A program made the translations under genes and the position numbers. Source: Rhodospirillaceae bacterium (GTDB lineage: Bacteria; Pseudomonadota; Alphaproteobacteria; CACIAM-22H2). Taken from it: a DNA stretch of 44,822 nt. Shown one piece after another: positions 29,325 to 39,190 of the stretch. The stretch lies in NCBI GenBank assembly GCA_009694125.1, contig SHVT01000004.1:1-44822 (forward strand). The letters are read 5' to 3'. The notes under the pieces are model-generated. The model saw nothing but the letters and a program-made list of their open reading frames with translations, was not told the DNA's origin and did not search any database. Within the stretch, counting starts at the first letter, position 1; every line of letters begins with the position of its first letter.

Positions 29325-30917
29325 GTGGCTGGAGTAGTGGCCTTGTTGGCGGCCGCTTGCGGCGGCGGTTCGCGCGAACCGGGGCGGGGTCTGGGTACGC
29401 CGGGCTTCGTGCGCGGCTTCGCCGGCAGCGTCGTGGCCGACGAGCCGAGGGCGGTGCTCGCCGCCCGCGACATCCTTTCCAGCGGAGGCAGCGCGGCGGA
29501 CGCCGCGGTGGCGCTCTATTTCACCCTCGCGGTCACGTTGCCCTCGACCGCCGGGCTGGGCGGGGGCGGCATGTGCGTGGTGTGGGACGCCGCCAGCAAC
29601 CGGGCCGAAGCGCTGGATTTCGTGGCGCGTGCTCCCGTCCGGCCAAGCGCGCCGGCCGACCGGCCGGCGGCGGTTGCCGGCAATCCGCGCGGCATGTTCG
29701 CGCTTCATGCCCGATACGGCAGGCTGCGTTGGGAACAACTCGTGGCTCCGGCGGAAGCCCTGGCGCGGTTCGGCGTGCCGGTGTCGCGGGCGCTCGCCGC
29801 CGATTTGGCGCGGGTCGGATCGGCGCTGATCCAGGATGCCGAGAGCCGGCGATTATTCGCCCGCGCCGACGGCACACTCCTGGCAGAGGGCGACTCCCTG
29901 GTGCAAATCGACCTCGCCGCCGTTCTAAGCTCGATCCGCGCGCGAACACCCGCCGATTTCTACGCCGGGGCGCTTGCCGCCAAAGTCAGCGCGGCCATCG
30001 AGGCGGCGGGTGGCGGCGTCGGCGCCGGCGATCTCCGCGATTCCGTTCCGGCCTGGCGCGACACCGTCAAGGTCCGCTTCGGCGATTCCACGGCCCATTT
30101 CGCGCCGCTGCCGGCCGTGGCTTCGGTCGTGACGGCGCAGATGTGGGCGGCGGCGGTTCTCGGCGGCCGCTATGCCCGGGCGCCGGCGGAGGAACGCGAC
30201 CACTTGATCGCAGAAATCGCTATGCGCAGTGCAACCGACCGCGAGCGCTGGCTCGCGCGGGACCTGACTGCGGCAGTGCCCATCGAGGACATCGTCGGCG
30301 ACGCCCGCATCGCCTCCCTGATGGCGGATTACAGGTCCGATCGTCATTCCCCGCAGCAGACGCCGGTCGCAGCCGAGAATCCCTTCGCGGCGGCATTCGT
30401 GGTCGTCGACAACCAGGGCTCCGCCGTGAGCTGCGGCGTGACCAACAACAACCTTTTCGGTACTGGCCGGGTCGCCGCCGGCACCGGCATCGTGATCGCC
30501 GCGGCGCCTGATGCGGCCGGGCGCGGACCGCAATCGCTGGCGGCGATGATCGCCGTGAGACCCACGGCCGGGGCGTTCCATTTCGCTGGCGCCGCCGCGG
30601 GTGGAGTGGTCGCGCCGAGTGCGTTGGTGGGAACTGGACTCAGGGCTTACGTCGATCGTCGGCCCATCGAGGAGGCGCTCGCAGCCTTACGTGTTCACAA
30701 CGGTGGCTTGTCGGAGGGCACATTAGTGGAGTCGGGCATGCCCGATCCTCGCCTAGCCCCGCTGCGCCTACGCGGCCATCGCCTGCGCGAGGGAGTCGAC
30801 GCCATGGGGCGTGTCAACGCCGTGTCGTGTCGAGACGGCCTGCCGACAAAGGCCGAAAATACCTGCCAGGCGCGGGCCGACCGCCGCGGACTTGGTTTCG
30901 CCATCCAAGCGGAATGA
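29325..30917 (+). CDS. gamma-glutamyltransferase-like protein (lipoprotein; start uncertain, ORF open from 29250)
   Basis: AARDILSSGGSAADAAVALYFTLAVTLPSTAGLGGGGMCVVWDA...; AENPFAAAFVVVDNQGSAVSCGVTNNNLFGTGRVAAGTGI. Confidence 0.85.
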   Translation: MAGVVALLAAACGGGSREPGRGLGTPGFVRGFAGSVVADEPRAVLAARDILSSGGSAADAAVALYFTLAVTLPSTAGLGGGGMCVVWDAASNRAEALDFVARAPVRPSAPADRPAAVAGNPRGMFALHARYGRLRWEQLVAPAEALARFGVPVSRALAADLARVGSALIQDAESRRLFARADGTLLAEGDSLVQIDLAAVLSSIRARTPADFYAGALAAKVSAAIEAAGGGVGAGDLRDSVPAWRDTVKVRFGDSTAHFAPLPAVASVVTAQMWAAAVLGGRYARAPAEERDHLIAEIAMRSATDRERWLARDLTAAVPIEDIVGDARIASLMADYRSDRHSPQQTPVAAENPFAAAFVVVDNQGSAVSCGVTNNNLFGTGRVAAGTGIVIAAAPDAAGRGPQSLAAMIAVRPTAGAFHFAGAAAGGVVAPSALVGTGLRAYVDRRPIEEALAALRVHNGGLSEGTLVESGMPDPRLAPLRLRGHRLREGVDAMGRVNAVSCRDGLPTKAENTCQARADRRGLGFAIQAE

Positions 30918-30924
30918 GGTCGCC

Positions 30925-32076
30925 TTGGCCGCGCTGAAGACGGCGAAGCGCGGGCGGATCCCGCCATTTATCGCAATGGAGGTCTTGCGCGAAGCCAACG
31001 CCCGTGCCGCTGCGGGAAACGAGGTCGTTCATCTCGAAGTCGGGCAGCCCTCCAGCGCGGCGCCGCAGGGCGTGCTGGCCGCGGCCCAGACCGCCCTCCG
31101 TGTCGAGACTCTGGGCTACACCGAGGCCTTGGGTATCCCGCAACTCCGGGGGCGCATCGCCCGCCACTATCGCGAGACCTATGGCATCGAGGTTTCCCCT
31201 GACCGCATTGTAGTGACCACGGGTTCGTCGGGCGCCTTTCTTCTCGCCTTCTTGGCGGCGTTCGAGGCAGGGGATTGTGTCGCGTTGGCCGAACCCGGTT
31301 ATCCCGCCTATCGCAACATTCTCCAATCTCTGGGCAATGAGGCGGTCGGGTTACCCGTGGGCACCGGCAGCCGTTTCCAGCCGAACGCCGCGATGTTGGA
31401 ATCGCTCACGCAGGCGCCGGCCGGGCTGATCGTGGCGAGTCCGGCCAACCCCACCGGTACGATGCTGCTGGGGGACGAACTGGCGGCGCTCGCCCGATAT
31501 TGCGACCGCCGCGGCATCCGTCTGGTCTCCGACGAGATCTATCACGGCATCACCTATGGCGAGGCGGCGGCCAGCGTTCTTTCGTTCAGCGAAAGCGCCA
31601 TCGTGGTCAACAGTTTCTCGAAATATTATTCGATGACCGGCTGGCGGATCGGCTGGATGGTGGTGCCGCGGGAATTGCAGCGGTCGATCGAATGCCTGGC
31701 GCAAAATCTGTTCATTTCGCCACCGACCTTGGCGCAACACGCTGCGGTCGCGGCCTTCGACTGTCGTGATGAATTGGACGCCAATGTGCGCCGCTATCGG
31801 ATCAACCGGGACTTGTTATTGGCGGAGCTGCCAAAGGCGGGGTTCGATCGGCTGGCGCCGTCGGATGGAGCATTCTACATCTATGCCGATGTCGCGACGC
31901 TGACCAACGACAGCCAGGATTTCTGCCGACGGATGCTGGCCGAAGCCGGAGTCGCGGCGACGCCGGGCGTGGATTTCGATCCATCGCGCGGCCACGCCTT
32001 CGTGCGGTTCAGCTTCGCCGGCTCGACCCCCGATATCGAGGCCGCCACACGGCGGCTGCGGGCGTGGCGCCGTTAG
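30925..32076 (+). CDS. pyridoxal phosphate-dependent class I/II aminotransferase (TTG start proposed)
   Basis: VVHLEVGQPSSAAP, IVASPANPTGTML, LVSDEIYHGITYG, IVVNSFSKYYSMTGWRIGWMV. Confidence 0.93.
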   Translation: MAALKTAKRGRIPPFIAMEVLREANARAAAGNEVVHLEVGQPSSAAPQGVLAAAQTALRVETLGYTEALGIPQLRGRIARHYRETYGIEVSPDRIVVTTGSSGAFLLAFLAAFEAGDCVALAEPGYPAYRNILQSLGNEAVGLPVGTGSRFQPNAAMLESLTQAPAGLIVASPANPTGTMLLGDELAALARYCDRRGIRLVSDEIYHGITYGEAAASVLSFSESAIVVNSFSKYYSMTGWRIGWMVVPRELQRSIECLAQNLFISPPTLAQHAAVAAFDCRDELDANVRRYRINRDLLLAELPKAGFDRLAPSDGAFYIYADVATLTNDSQDFCRRMLAEAGVAATPGVDFDPSRGHAFVRFSFAGSTPDIEAATRRLRAWRR

Positions 32077-32136
32077 AGACGCCCTTTTCGCGTTCGTGAA
32101 TCGCCCGCGGCGACCCACGAAGCGCGAATTCGATAC

Positions 32137-34944
32137 TTAAGCGTCACCTCGGCGCCACCAGCCGCGCCGCGCCGGCTGTTTTGGCCGTTCCTCGGGCGGC
32201 GGCACGGGTAGGTCGGCGAGAGCGCCGTTGCCGGGCGCCGGGTTGTGAATTGGCTCCGGCGGGGTCATTTCAAATACAGTGCTTTCGATCCGCGGCGCGC
32301 GCTCCGCTCGTTCCTGCGGCGCAAATCGATACGTCGCCGGGCCGGGATCGAATTCGGGCCGCTCCGGCGCGGTGGCGTGGTCGCCGGCCGGTCGCATCGC
32401 TGCCAGGTCGTCGTCCGCCGGTGTTGATGGCGGCGTCGGCTCTTCCCCGGCGGCATGTATGTGCGCCTGCGGCGACTCGTCGAGTGATGGAGCGTCGTGC
32501 GGCCGAGACTCCTCCGGCGTCAACACGTTGACTCCATCCTCGCGGTGCTGCCGGCGCCTTCCGCCGCGACGGCCACGACGCCGGCGGCGTCGGCTCGCGG
32601 CGTCGCCCTCCGCCGTGGCCCCGGGGGCTGGCGAGCCGGCCTCTTGGCTTTCTTCGTTATTCTCCGCCGCGGGACCGGGTTCTGCCTCGACTGCCTCGGC
32701 GAAGGCAGCGGCGGGACGCGGCTCACCGACGCCGCCTGCCGCCATCGGCGATGTGCGTTCTTCGTCGCCACGGCGCCCACGCCGGCGGCGCCGACGGCGT
32801 CGCGGCCCACCTTCTTCGCTGCGCGGGGCGCCTCGATCTTCAGCGGGCGAGGGTGGGGGCTGACGTTCTTCGGCGAAGGCTTCGCTCGGTTCCTCGGCGA
32901 TATCCGGCTCGGCCGTTTCGTGCTCGATCCGCATAACATTGGTGCCTTCACCCATCTGCGGCACGAACGCCAGCTCTTCGCGGGACGCGATGCGCGGCTT
33001 TGTGCGCTCGATCGAGAGGGCGGGCGGGATGAGGTTGTCGTCGCGCGCGAGGATGACATGGAGCTGATAGCGGGCCTCGATTTCGGCAAGCGCCGCGCGT
33101 TTCTGATTGAGCACATACATCGCTACGTTCGTGGAGACGCTGACCACGATCTCGCTGGCGCGCTGCCGCAGGCCCTCTTCCTCGATCGCGCGCAAGAGGT
33201 GGAGCGCTGTCGATGCGGTGGAGCGGACAAGGCCGGTACCGGCGCAGGTCGGACAACGCTCCGACGACACTTCGAGCAAACTTGGGCGCAATCGCTGACG
33301 CGACAATTCGAGCAGCCCGAAGGCGCTGATGCAGCCGATCTGGATGCGGGCGCGGTCGGATTTCATCGCCTCCTTGAGGCGCCGCTCGACCGAATGCTGG
33401 TTGCGCGAATCCTCCATGTCGATGAAGTCGATGACGATTAGACCGGCGAGATCGCGCAAGCGAAGTTGGCGGGCGATTTCGTCGGCCGCTTCCAGGTTAG
33501 TGCGAGTCGCCGTCTCTTCGATATGGCGTTCGCGCGTGGCGCGACCGGAATTCACGTCGATGGCAACAAGCGCCTCGGTCTGGCTGATGACGATGGATCC
33601 GCCGGCCGGCAGGCGGATCGTCGGATTGTGAATCTCGTCGAGCTGATTTTCGATCTGATTGTGGTGAAAGAGGGGGGTGGGGTCGCGATAGAGCTTCACG
33701 CGAGCGGCGTGGCTCGGCATCAGCATCTTCATGAATGCCTTTGCCGTGCGATAACCCTCTTCGCCCTCGACCACAACCTCGTCGATGTCGCGGCTGTAAA
33801 GGTCGCGGATCGCGCGCTTGATCAGCGAGCCTTCTTCATAGGTCAGCGTCGGCGCGGTCGAGCGCAAGGTGAGTTCGCGCACCTCGTCCCATAGGCGCAG
33901 CAAATATTCGAAATCGCGCTTGATCTCGACCTTGCTGCGCTCCATTCCGGCCGTTCGCAGGATAACGGCCATGCCCTCGGGAAGGTCGAGGTCTTCGATG
34001 ATCGACTTGAGCCGCTTGCGGTCGGTGGCATTGGTGATGCGCCGCGAAATTCCGCCGCCGCGGCCGGTATTGGGCATCAGCACGCAATATCGTCCGGCCA
34101 GGGACAGATAGGTCGTGAGCGCCGCCCCCTTGGTGCCGCGCTCTTCCTTCACGACTTGGACCAACAACACCTGGCGCCGTTTGATGACCTCTTGAATCTT
34201 GTAGCTGCGGATCGGGCGCCCGCGCCGGCGGCGCATTTCATCCGCTTCGTCGCCGCCCAAGGATTCGACCGATCCATCGGGGCCGCGCTGGGCTGTTTGC
34301 GTGTCGCTGGAATCCGCCTGTTCCCCGGTATGCGTCGGTGCCGGTTGTGCCGCGTTCGATTTGTCTAGGCTTGGGTTTGAATCGTCCGGCGATGACGCCG
34401 ACGCTTCGTCCGTAGGCGGACTTGAGGGGGGCGCAGAATCGCCGCCGAAGGGCGGTATCGCGACGTCGAAATCGGCCGGGCCGTCGGCGTTTGGCCATTC
34501 CGGGAATCCGGATTCGGGCGCGGCGCCGTTGCCCGCGTTTTCCTTGGCTGATTCCCGCGTCTCGCCATCGCTCGGACCGGCGTGAGGCGGCTCGTCATGG
34601 TTCGGCCTCTGGGAATCGGAGTCGCGCGGCGATGGGTGGTCGACATCGTCGCCGATTTCTGCCGCTTGTTGTGCGATCAATCGCTGCCGGTCGGCGACCG
34701 GCAGACGATAATAATCCGGGTGGATTTCGTTGAAGGCGAGGAAGCCGTGACGCCCGCCCCCATATTCGATGAAACAAGCCTGCAGCGAAGGCTCGACCCG
34801 GGTAACCTTCGCTAGATAGATGTTGCCTTTAAGCTGCTTCTTTCGCGATGATTCGAAATCGAATTCGTCGAGCCGATCACCGTCGACGACGACGACCCGG
34901 GTCTCCTCCGGGTGCGTCGCGTCGATCAACATTCTCTTTGCCAT
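32137..34944 (-). CDS. rne: ribonuclease E/G with S1-domain insertion and Arg/Pro-rich C-terminal scaffold
   Basis: MAKRMLIDATHPEETRVVVVDGDRLDEFDFES; EALVAIDVNSGRATRERHIEETATRTNLEAADEIARQLRLRDLAGLIVIDFIDM; Zn-link CPTCAG. Confidence 0.97.
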   Translation of the reverse strand: MAKRMLIDATHPEETRVVVVDGDRLDEFDFESSRKKQLKGNIYLAKVTRVEPSLQACFIEYGGGRHGFLAFNEIHPDYYRLPVADRQRLIAQQAAEIGDDVDHPSPRDSDSQRPNHDEPPHAGPSDGETRESAKENAGNGAAPESGFPEWPNADGPADFDVAIPPFGGDSAPPSSPPTDEASASSPDDSNPSLDKSNAAQPAPTHTGEQADSSDTQTAQRGPDGSVESLGGDEADEMRRRRGRPIRSYKIQEVIKRRQVLLVQVVKEERGTKGAALTTYLSLAGRYCVLMPNTGRGGGISRRITNATDRKRLKSIIEDLDLPEGMAVILRTAGMERSKVEIKRDFEYLLRLWDEVRELTLRSTAPTLTYEEGSLIKRAIRDLYSRDIDEVVVEGEEGYRTAKAFMKMLMPSHAARVKLYRDPTPLFHHNQIENQLDEIHNPTIRLPAGGSIVISQTEALVAIDVNSGRATRERHIEETATRTNLEAADEIARQLRLRDLAGLIVIDFIDMEDSRNQHSVERRLKEAMKSDRARIQIGCISAFGLLELSRQRLRPSLLEVSSERCPTCAGTGLVRSTASTALHLLRAIEEEGLRQRASEIVVSVSTNVAMYVLNQKRAALAEIEARYQLHVILARDDNLIPPALSIERTKPRIASREELAFVPQMGEGTNVMRIEHETAEPDIAEEPSEAFAEERQPPPSPAEDRGAPRSEEGGPRRRRRRRRGRRGDEERTSPMAAGGVGEPRPAAAFAEAVEAEPGPAAENNEESQEAGSPAPGATAEGDAASRRRRRRGRRGGRRRQHREDGVNVLTPEESRPHDAPSLDESPQAHIHAAGEEPTPPSTPADDDLAAMRPAGDHATAPERPEFDPGPATYRFAPQERAERAPRIESTVFEMTPPEPIHNPAPGNGALADLPVPPPEERPKQPARRGWWRRGDA

Positions 34945-35385
34945 TAAAGTCGTTCTCCAAAGGGGTCGCGACGGCGAGGCGCCAAGCGCGCGCAACGTCG
35001 CGATCGAGTTCAAGACGGGTGGAGGCAAGGGCTGTCGATCGATTCGTCAGACCTACTCTCTCATCCGCCAAAATGATTGTCGGGCCGCGGACAAAGTCCA
35101 GCTCAAGGCGGAATGCGCACCGCGTGCCCGTGTCGTTCACATTGTCTGTTAGGATGTTCGCCTCAGGCATAGCCGTGCTGCTGCCAATGCCGCGGAGGAC
35201 GCGGAGGACGCGGCTCCCCGTTTCGATCGGGGCAACGGTCAGAACGTCGAAGGTATCGTGACGGGCTACAAAACTAGGACTCATACAGCAATTAGAATAG
35301 CGGTCGCGCCTCATAGCGACAACGAATAAAGTACGGTCCGCCGGACGTTCACCCGCAACCGTTTGTTTTTTCATCATCATTCTTT

Positions 35386-35391
35386 ATTATA
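35386..35391 (-). promoter_or_regulatory. candidate -10 element (TATAAT) of a long-leader rne transcript
   Basis: Minus strand GACACTAGATATAATAAAGAATG; perfect TATAAT in a locally AT-rich stretch; no strong -35 seen. Confidence 0.3.
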
Positions 35392-35448
35392 TCTAGTGTC
35401 GGTTTGTCATCGCCACCCTAGATATGGGGTGATGGAAAGGCTGTTTCG

Positions 35449-36636
35449 ATGGGGGCGGTGCTCGCCCGATTCATAGTCGCCACCGCGATTGTGCTGATAT
35501 CGAGTGCCGGCGTTGACGCACAGCCGCGCATCACCGGGATCAATTTCAGCAAGGTCGGGGATCTGACGCGTATCGGCGTCGATCTGTCCCAGCGGCTGGG
35601 CTATCGAATCTTTGTGCTGAACGATCCGGCGCGCGTGGTCATCGACCTGCCCGTCGCAAAGTGGGGAGCGCCGACCTCGGTCGAAGATCGGGGCGGTCTG
35701 GTCGCCGGCTATCGCTTCGGTCTATTCGATCCCAAGACCTTTCGGCTGGTCTTCGACCTCAATCGACCGGTTGTCGTGAAACTGAGCGCTTTCGATGGTG
35801 CGGGCGAGAGAGCGCCACTTCGATTGAACGTCGATCTGGAGCCGGTCGGCGAGGCCAAGCCGGCGGCGAACGCCAAGCCGCCGCCGGTCGGCCAGGTTGC
35901 CGCCGGCGCCGCGCCGCGACCGCCGGTGACCCCCCACAAATCGGACACAAGACGGGTTATCGTCGTCGATCCCGGCCATGGCGGCGTCGACCCGGGGGCG
36001 ATTGGGACCGGGGGTTCCTACGAAAAGGACGTCACCTTGGCCTACGCCAAGGAGTTTCGTCGAGCCCTGGAGGCGACCGGGCGTTATCGCGTCGTTCTGA
36101 CCCGCGAGACCGATGTTTTCCTTCGGCTCCGCGATCGTATCGCCAAGGCGCGGGAGGTGGAGGCCGAATTGTTCGTGTCGATTCACGCCGATTCCATTGG
36201 CCAGACCCAAACCAATGGCGCCAGCGTCTACACCTTGTCCGAAAACGCCTCGGACGCGGAAGCGGCGGCGCTGGCGGCGAAAGAGAACAAGGCCGATCTC
36301 ATCGCGGGCATCGATCTCTCACAAGAGACTCCCCAGGTGGCGACGATCCTGATCGACCTGGCACAACGCGAGACGATGAATCTTTCAGCCGTGTTTGCCG
36401 CCGCCCTGGTCGGAGAAATGGGCAAGGACGTCAAACTTTTGCCCAAGCCCCACCGTTTCGCCGGCTTTGCCGTGCTGAAGGCGCCCGACGTGCCGTCGGT
36501 GTTGCTTGAAATCGGTTACCTCTCCAACCGCAGCGACGAAAGGCAATTACAGCAGCGCACCCATCGCGTCGATGTCGCCGCGGCCATGTTGCGCGCGATC
36601 GATCGCTACTTTGCGTCGCGCGGCGTACTTCGTTGA
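35449..36636 (+). CDS. amiC: N-acetylmuramoyl-L-alanine amidase with N-terminal AMIN domain
   Basis: RVIVVDPGHGGVDPGAIGTGGSYEKDVTLAYAKEFRRAL; VSIHADS; SVLLEIGYLSNRSDE. Confidence 0.95.
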   Translation: MGAVLARFIVATAIVLISSAGVDAQPRITGINFSKVGDLTRIGVDLSQRLGYRIFVLNDPARVVIDLPVAKWGAPTSVEDRGGLVAGYRFGLFDPKTFRLVFDLNRPVVVKLSAFDGAGERAPLRLNVDLEPVGEAKPAANAKPPPVGQVAAGAAPRPPVTPHKSDTRRVIVVDPGHGGVDPGAIGTGGSYEKDVTLAYAKEFRRALEATGRYRVVLTRETDVFLRLRDRIAKAREVEAELFVSIHADSIGQTQTNGASVYTLSENASDAEAAALAAKENKADLIAGIDLSQETPQVATILIDLAQRETMNLSAVFAAALVGEMGKDVKLLPKPHRFAGFAVLKAPDVPSVLLEIGYLSNRSDERQLQQRTHRVDVAAAMLRAIDRYFASRGVLR

Positions 36637-36735
36637 GTTCGGCCACGAACCCGCCACAATTGGCGGTCAAACTGCTTGCCTGATCGCGGGAATTCGCCTA
36701 CGCCGTGTCGGCGGCGGCATTTTAGAAAGTTCGCA

Positions 36736-39153
36736 ATGCTCAGGGCTCTCGGCTGGACCTCGGTCGGATTGATACTGTGGAGCATGGCTGGCGTTGGCGC
36801 GCTGTTCGGCGGCCTTTACTATTTCGGCCGCGGGCTACCCGATTATCAGCAGCTCGCGACCTATCAGCCGCCGACGATGACCCGCGTTCATGCCGGCGAT
36901 GGGCGAGTTCTTGCCGAATACGCCAGCGAACGGCGCCTCTTCGTGCCGGTCGGCGAGATGCCGAAATTGGTGGTCAACGCCTTCCTGGCCGCGGAAGACA
37001 AGAATTTCTACAGCCACCCGGGCGTGGACTTCATGGGATTCCTGCGCGCGGTCGTCACCAATGTGACGTCGTTCGGACAAAATCGCCGCCCCGTCGGGGG
37101 ATCGACGATCACCCAACAGGTCGCGAAGAATTTTCTGCTCACCAACGAAGTTTCGATCGAGCGGAAGATCCGCGAGGCGATTCTGGCGTTCCGCATCGAG
37201 CGCGCGATCTCAAAGGATCGAATTCTGGAACTCTATATGAACGAGATTTATCTCGGCCAGGGTTCCTATGGCGTGGCCGCCGCCGCGCTCAACTATTTCG
37301 CCAAGCCGCTCGACCAGCTGACTCTGGCGGAGGCTGCCTATCTGGCGGCGCTGCCCAAGGCACCCAACAATTACCATCCGGTGCGCCACGCGGAAGCCGC
37401 GCGTGGGCGCCGCGACTGGGTTATCGGTCGCATGCTCGATGATGGCATCATCGGCGATGACGCCGCCGCCTTGGCGACCTCGCTTCCGATCATCGTACAG
37501 ACTCGCGACACGGCAGAGACCATTCAGGCCGACTACTTCAGCGAGGAGGTCCGGCGCCAACTGCTCGCCCGTTACGGCGAGGCCGGGCTCTATCGCGGCG
37601 GGTTATCCGTTCGCACGACGCTGGACACGAGGTTGCAATCGATCGCCGACCGCGTCTTGCGCGAGGGACTTGTCGCTTACGACCGCCGCCATGGTTGGCG
37701 CGGTGCGATCACCACCATCGCCGTCGATGTCCCGGAATGGACTCAGCTCCTCGCGCGGGTGACGCCGCCGCCGGGGCTTGGGCTGTGGAGGCTGGCCGCG
37801 GTTCGCGGTTTCCAGGACGGCGGCGCCGACATTGGTTTCGCCGACGGCAGTGTCGGACATATCCCGGCGGCTGAACTGCAATGGGCGCGGGCTTACCGCG
37901 ACGGTCAGAGGATCGGTCCGGCCGTGCGCCAGGCCACCGACGTGCTCGGGCTTGGCGATGTCGTGGCCGCGGAACCGGTTGAGACAAAGCCGGCCGCCGA
38001 CGGCAGACCAAGGCCGCGGGCTTATGGTCTGCGTCAAATCCCCGAAATCGCCGGCGCGGCTGTTGCGCTCGACCCACATACCGGCCGTGTGCTGGCGATG
38101 AGCGGCGGATACAGCTACGAGATCAGCCAGTTCAATCGCGCGACCCAGGCGAAACGCCAACCGGGGTCTTCGTTCAAGCCATTCGTGTACATGGCCGCGC
38201 TCGATTCGGGTTTTACGCCATCCAGTCTTGTCCTCGACGCTCCCGTCGTCATCGATCAGGGCCCCGGGCTCGGCAAATGGAAGCCAGCCAACATAAACAA
38301 CAATTTCCTGGGCGCGGTGCCCATGCGTATGGGTATCGAGCAATCGCGCAACCTGATGACGATTCGACTCGCCCAGAACATCGGCATCGAAAAGGTCGCC
38401 GATTACGCGGTTCGTTTCGGCGTCGTCGACAAGATGCCGACCTATTTATCGGCGTCGTTGGGCGCGGTTGAGACGACCCTCCTGGACCTGAGTAGCGCCT
38501 ACGCGATGATCGTCAATGGCGGCATGAGAATTACGCCCAGCCTGATCGACCGCGTGCAGGACCGCAACGGCAAGACCATTTTCCGGCATGACGGTCGGCC
38601 CTGTATCGGCTGTCGCGTCGAATGGTGGAGCGACGATCAGCCGCCGCTCGTTCCCGATTTTCGAGAGCGTGTTGTCAACCCGGCCACCGCCTACCAGATG
38701 GTTTCGATGCTTCAGGGCGTAGTCGAGCGCGGCACGGGCCGGCGCATCGCGGATCTTCATCGGCCGCTCGCCGGCAAGACCGGTACGACCAACGACTACC
38801 AGGACGCTTGGTTCGTGGGCTTTTCGCCCGACCTCGTTTTCGGCGTCTTCGTCGGGTTCGACACGCCGCAGCCGATGGGCAACACCGAAACCGGTTCGAG
38901 CGTGTCCGTGCCGATCTTCCGCGCCTTCATGGCCGAGGCGCTCAAGGATAAGCCCGCCATTCCATTCCGCATTCCGCCCGGCATCCGCATGACACGTGTC
39001 AACGCCGCCACCGGTCTCGTCGCCCGGCCGGGCGACACCAACATCATCCTCGAGGCATTCAAGCCGGGGACGGAGCCGACGGTCCCGGGCGTCGTTCTCG
39101 ACGGCCCGTCGTCGATTGCCATTCCTGGTGCCGGGATTGGCGGTCTATACTGA
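36736..39153 (+). CDS. mrcA: penicillin-binding protein 1A
   Basis: AFLAAEDKNFYSHPGVDFMGFLRA; GGSTITQQVAKNFLL; QPGSSFKPFVYMAALD; AGKTGTTNDYQDAWFVGFSPD. Confidence 0.97.
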   Translation: MLRALGWTSVGLILWSMAGVGALFGGLYYFGRGLPDYQQLATYQPPTMTRVHAGDGRVLAEYASERRLFVPVGEMPKLVVNAFLAAEDKNFYSHPGVDFMGFLRAVVTNVTSFGQNRRPVGGSTITQQVAKNFLLTNEVSIERKIREAILAFRIERAISKDRILELYMNEIYLGQGSYGVAAAALNYFAKPLDQLTLAEAAYLAALPKAPNNYHPVRHAEAARGRRDWVIGRMLDDGIIGDDAAALATSLPIIVQTRDTAETIQADYFSEEVRRQLLARYGEAGLYRGGLSVRTTLDTRLQSIADRVLREGLVAYDRRHGWRGAITTIAVDVPEWTQLLARVTPPPGLGLWRLAAVRGFQDGGADIGFADGSVGHIPAAELQWARAYRDGQRIGPAVRQATDVLGLGDVVAAEPVETKPAADGRPRPRAYGLRQIPEIAGAAVALDPHTGRVLAMSGGYSYEISQFNRATQAKRQPGSSFKPFVYMAALDSGFTPSSLVLDAPVVIDQGPGLGKWKPANINNNFLGAVPMRMGIEQSRNLMTIRLAQNIGIEKVADYAVRFGVVDKMPTYLSASLGAVETTLLDLSSAYAMIVNGGMRITPSLIDRVQDRNGKTIFRHDGRPCIGCRVEWWSDDQPPLVPDFRERVVNPATAYQMVSMLQGVVERGTGRRIADLHRPLAGKTGTTNDYQDAWFVGFSPDLVFGVFVGFDTPQPMGNTETGSSVSVPIFRAFMAEALKDKPAIPFRIPPGIRMTRVNAATGLVARPGDTNIILEAFKPGTEPTVPGVVLDGPSSIAIPGAGIGGLY

Positions 39154-39190
39154 GTCCGACGTCGTTCTCGGCTTCGTCGGAGTAGGTTGA

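Noticed and set aside
29321-30511. 396-aa Arg-rich plus-strand ORF in another frame of the GGT-like gene
   Set aside because: Out-of-frame GC artefact; Arg/Gly-rich composition, GGT motifs are in the other frame
32279-32863. Arg/Ser-rich plus-strand ORF opposite the rne C-terminus
   Set aside because: Antisense of the low-complexity RNase E scaffold region
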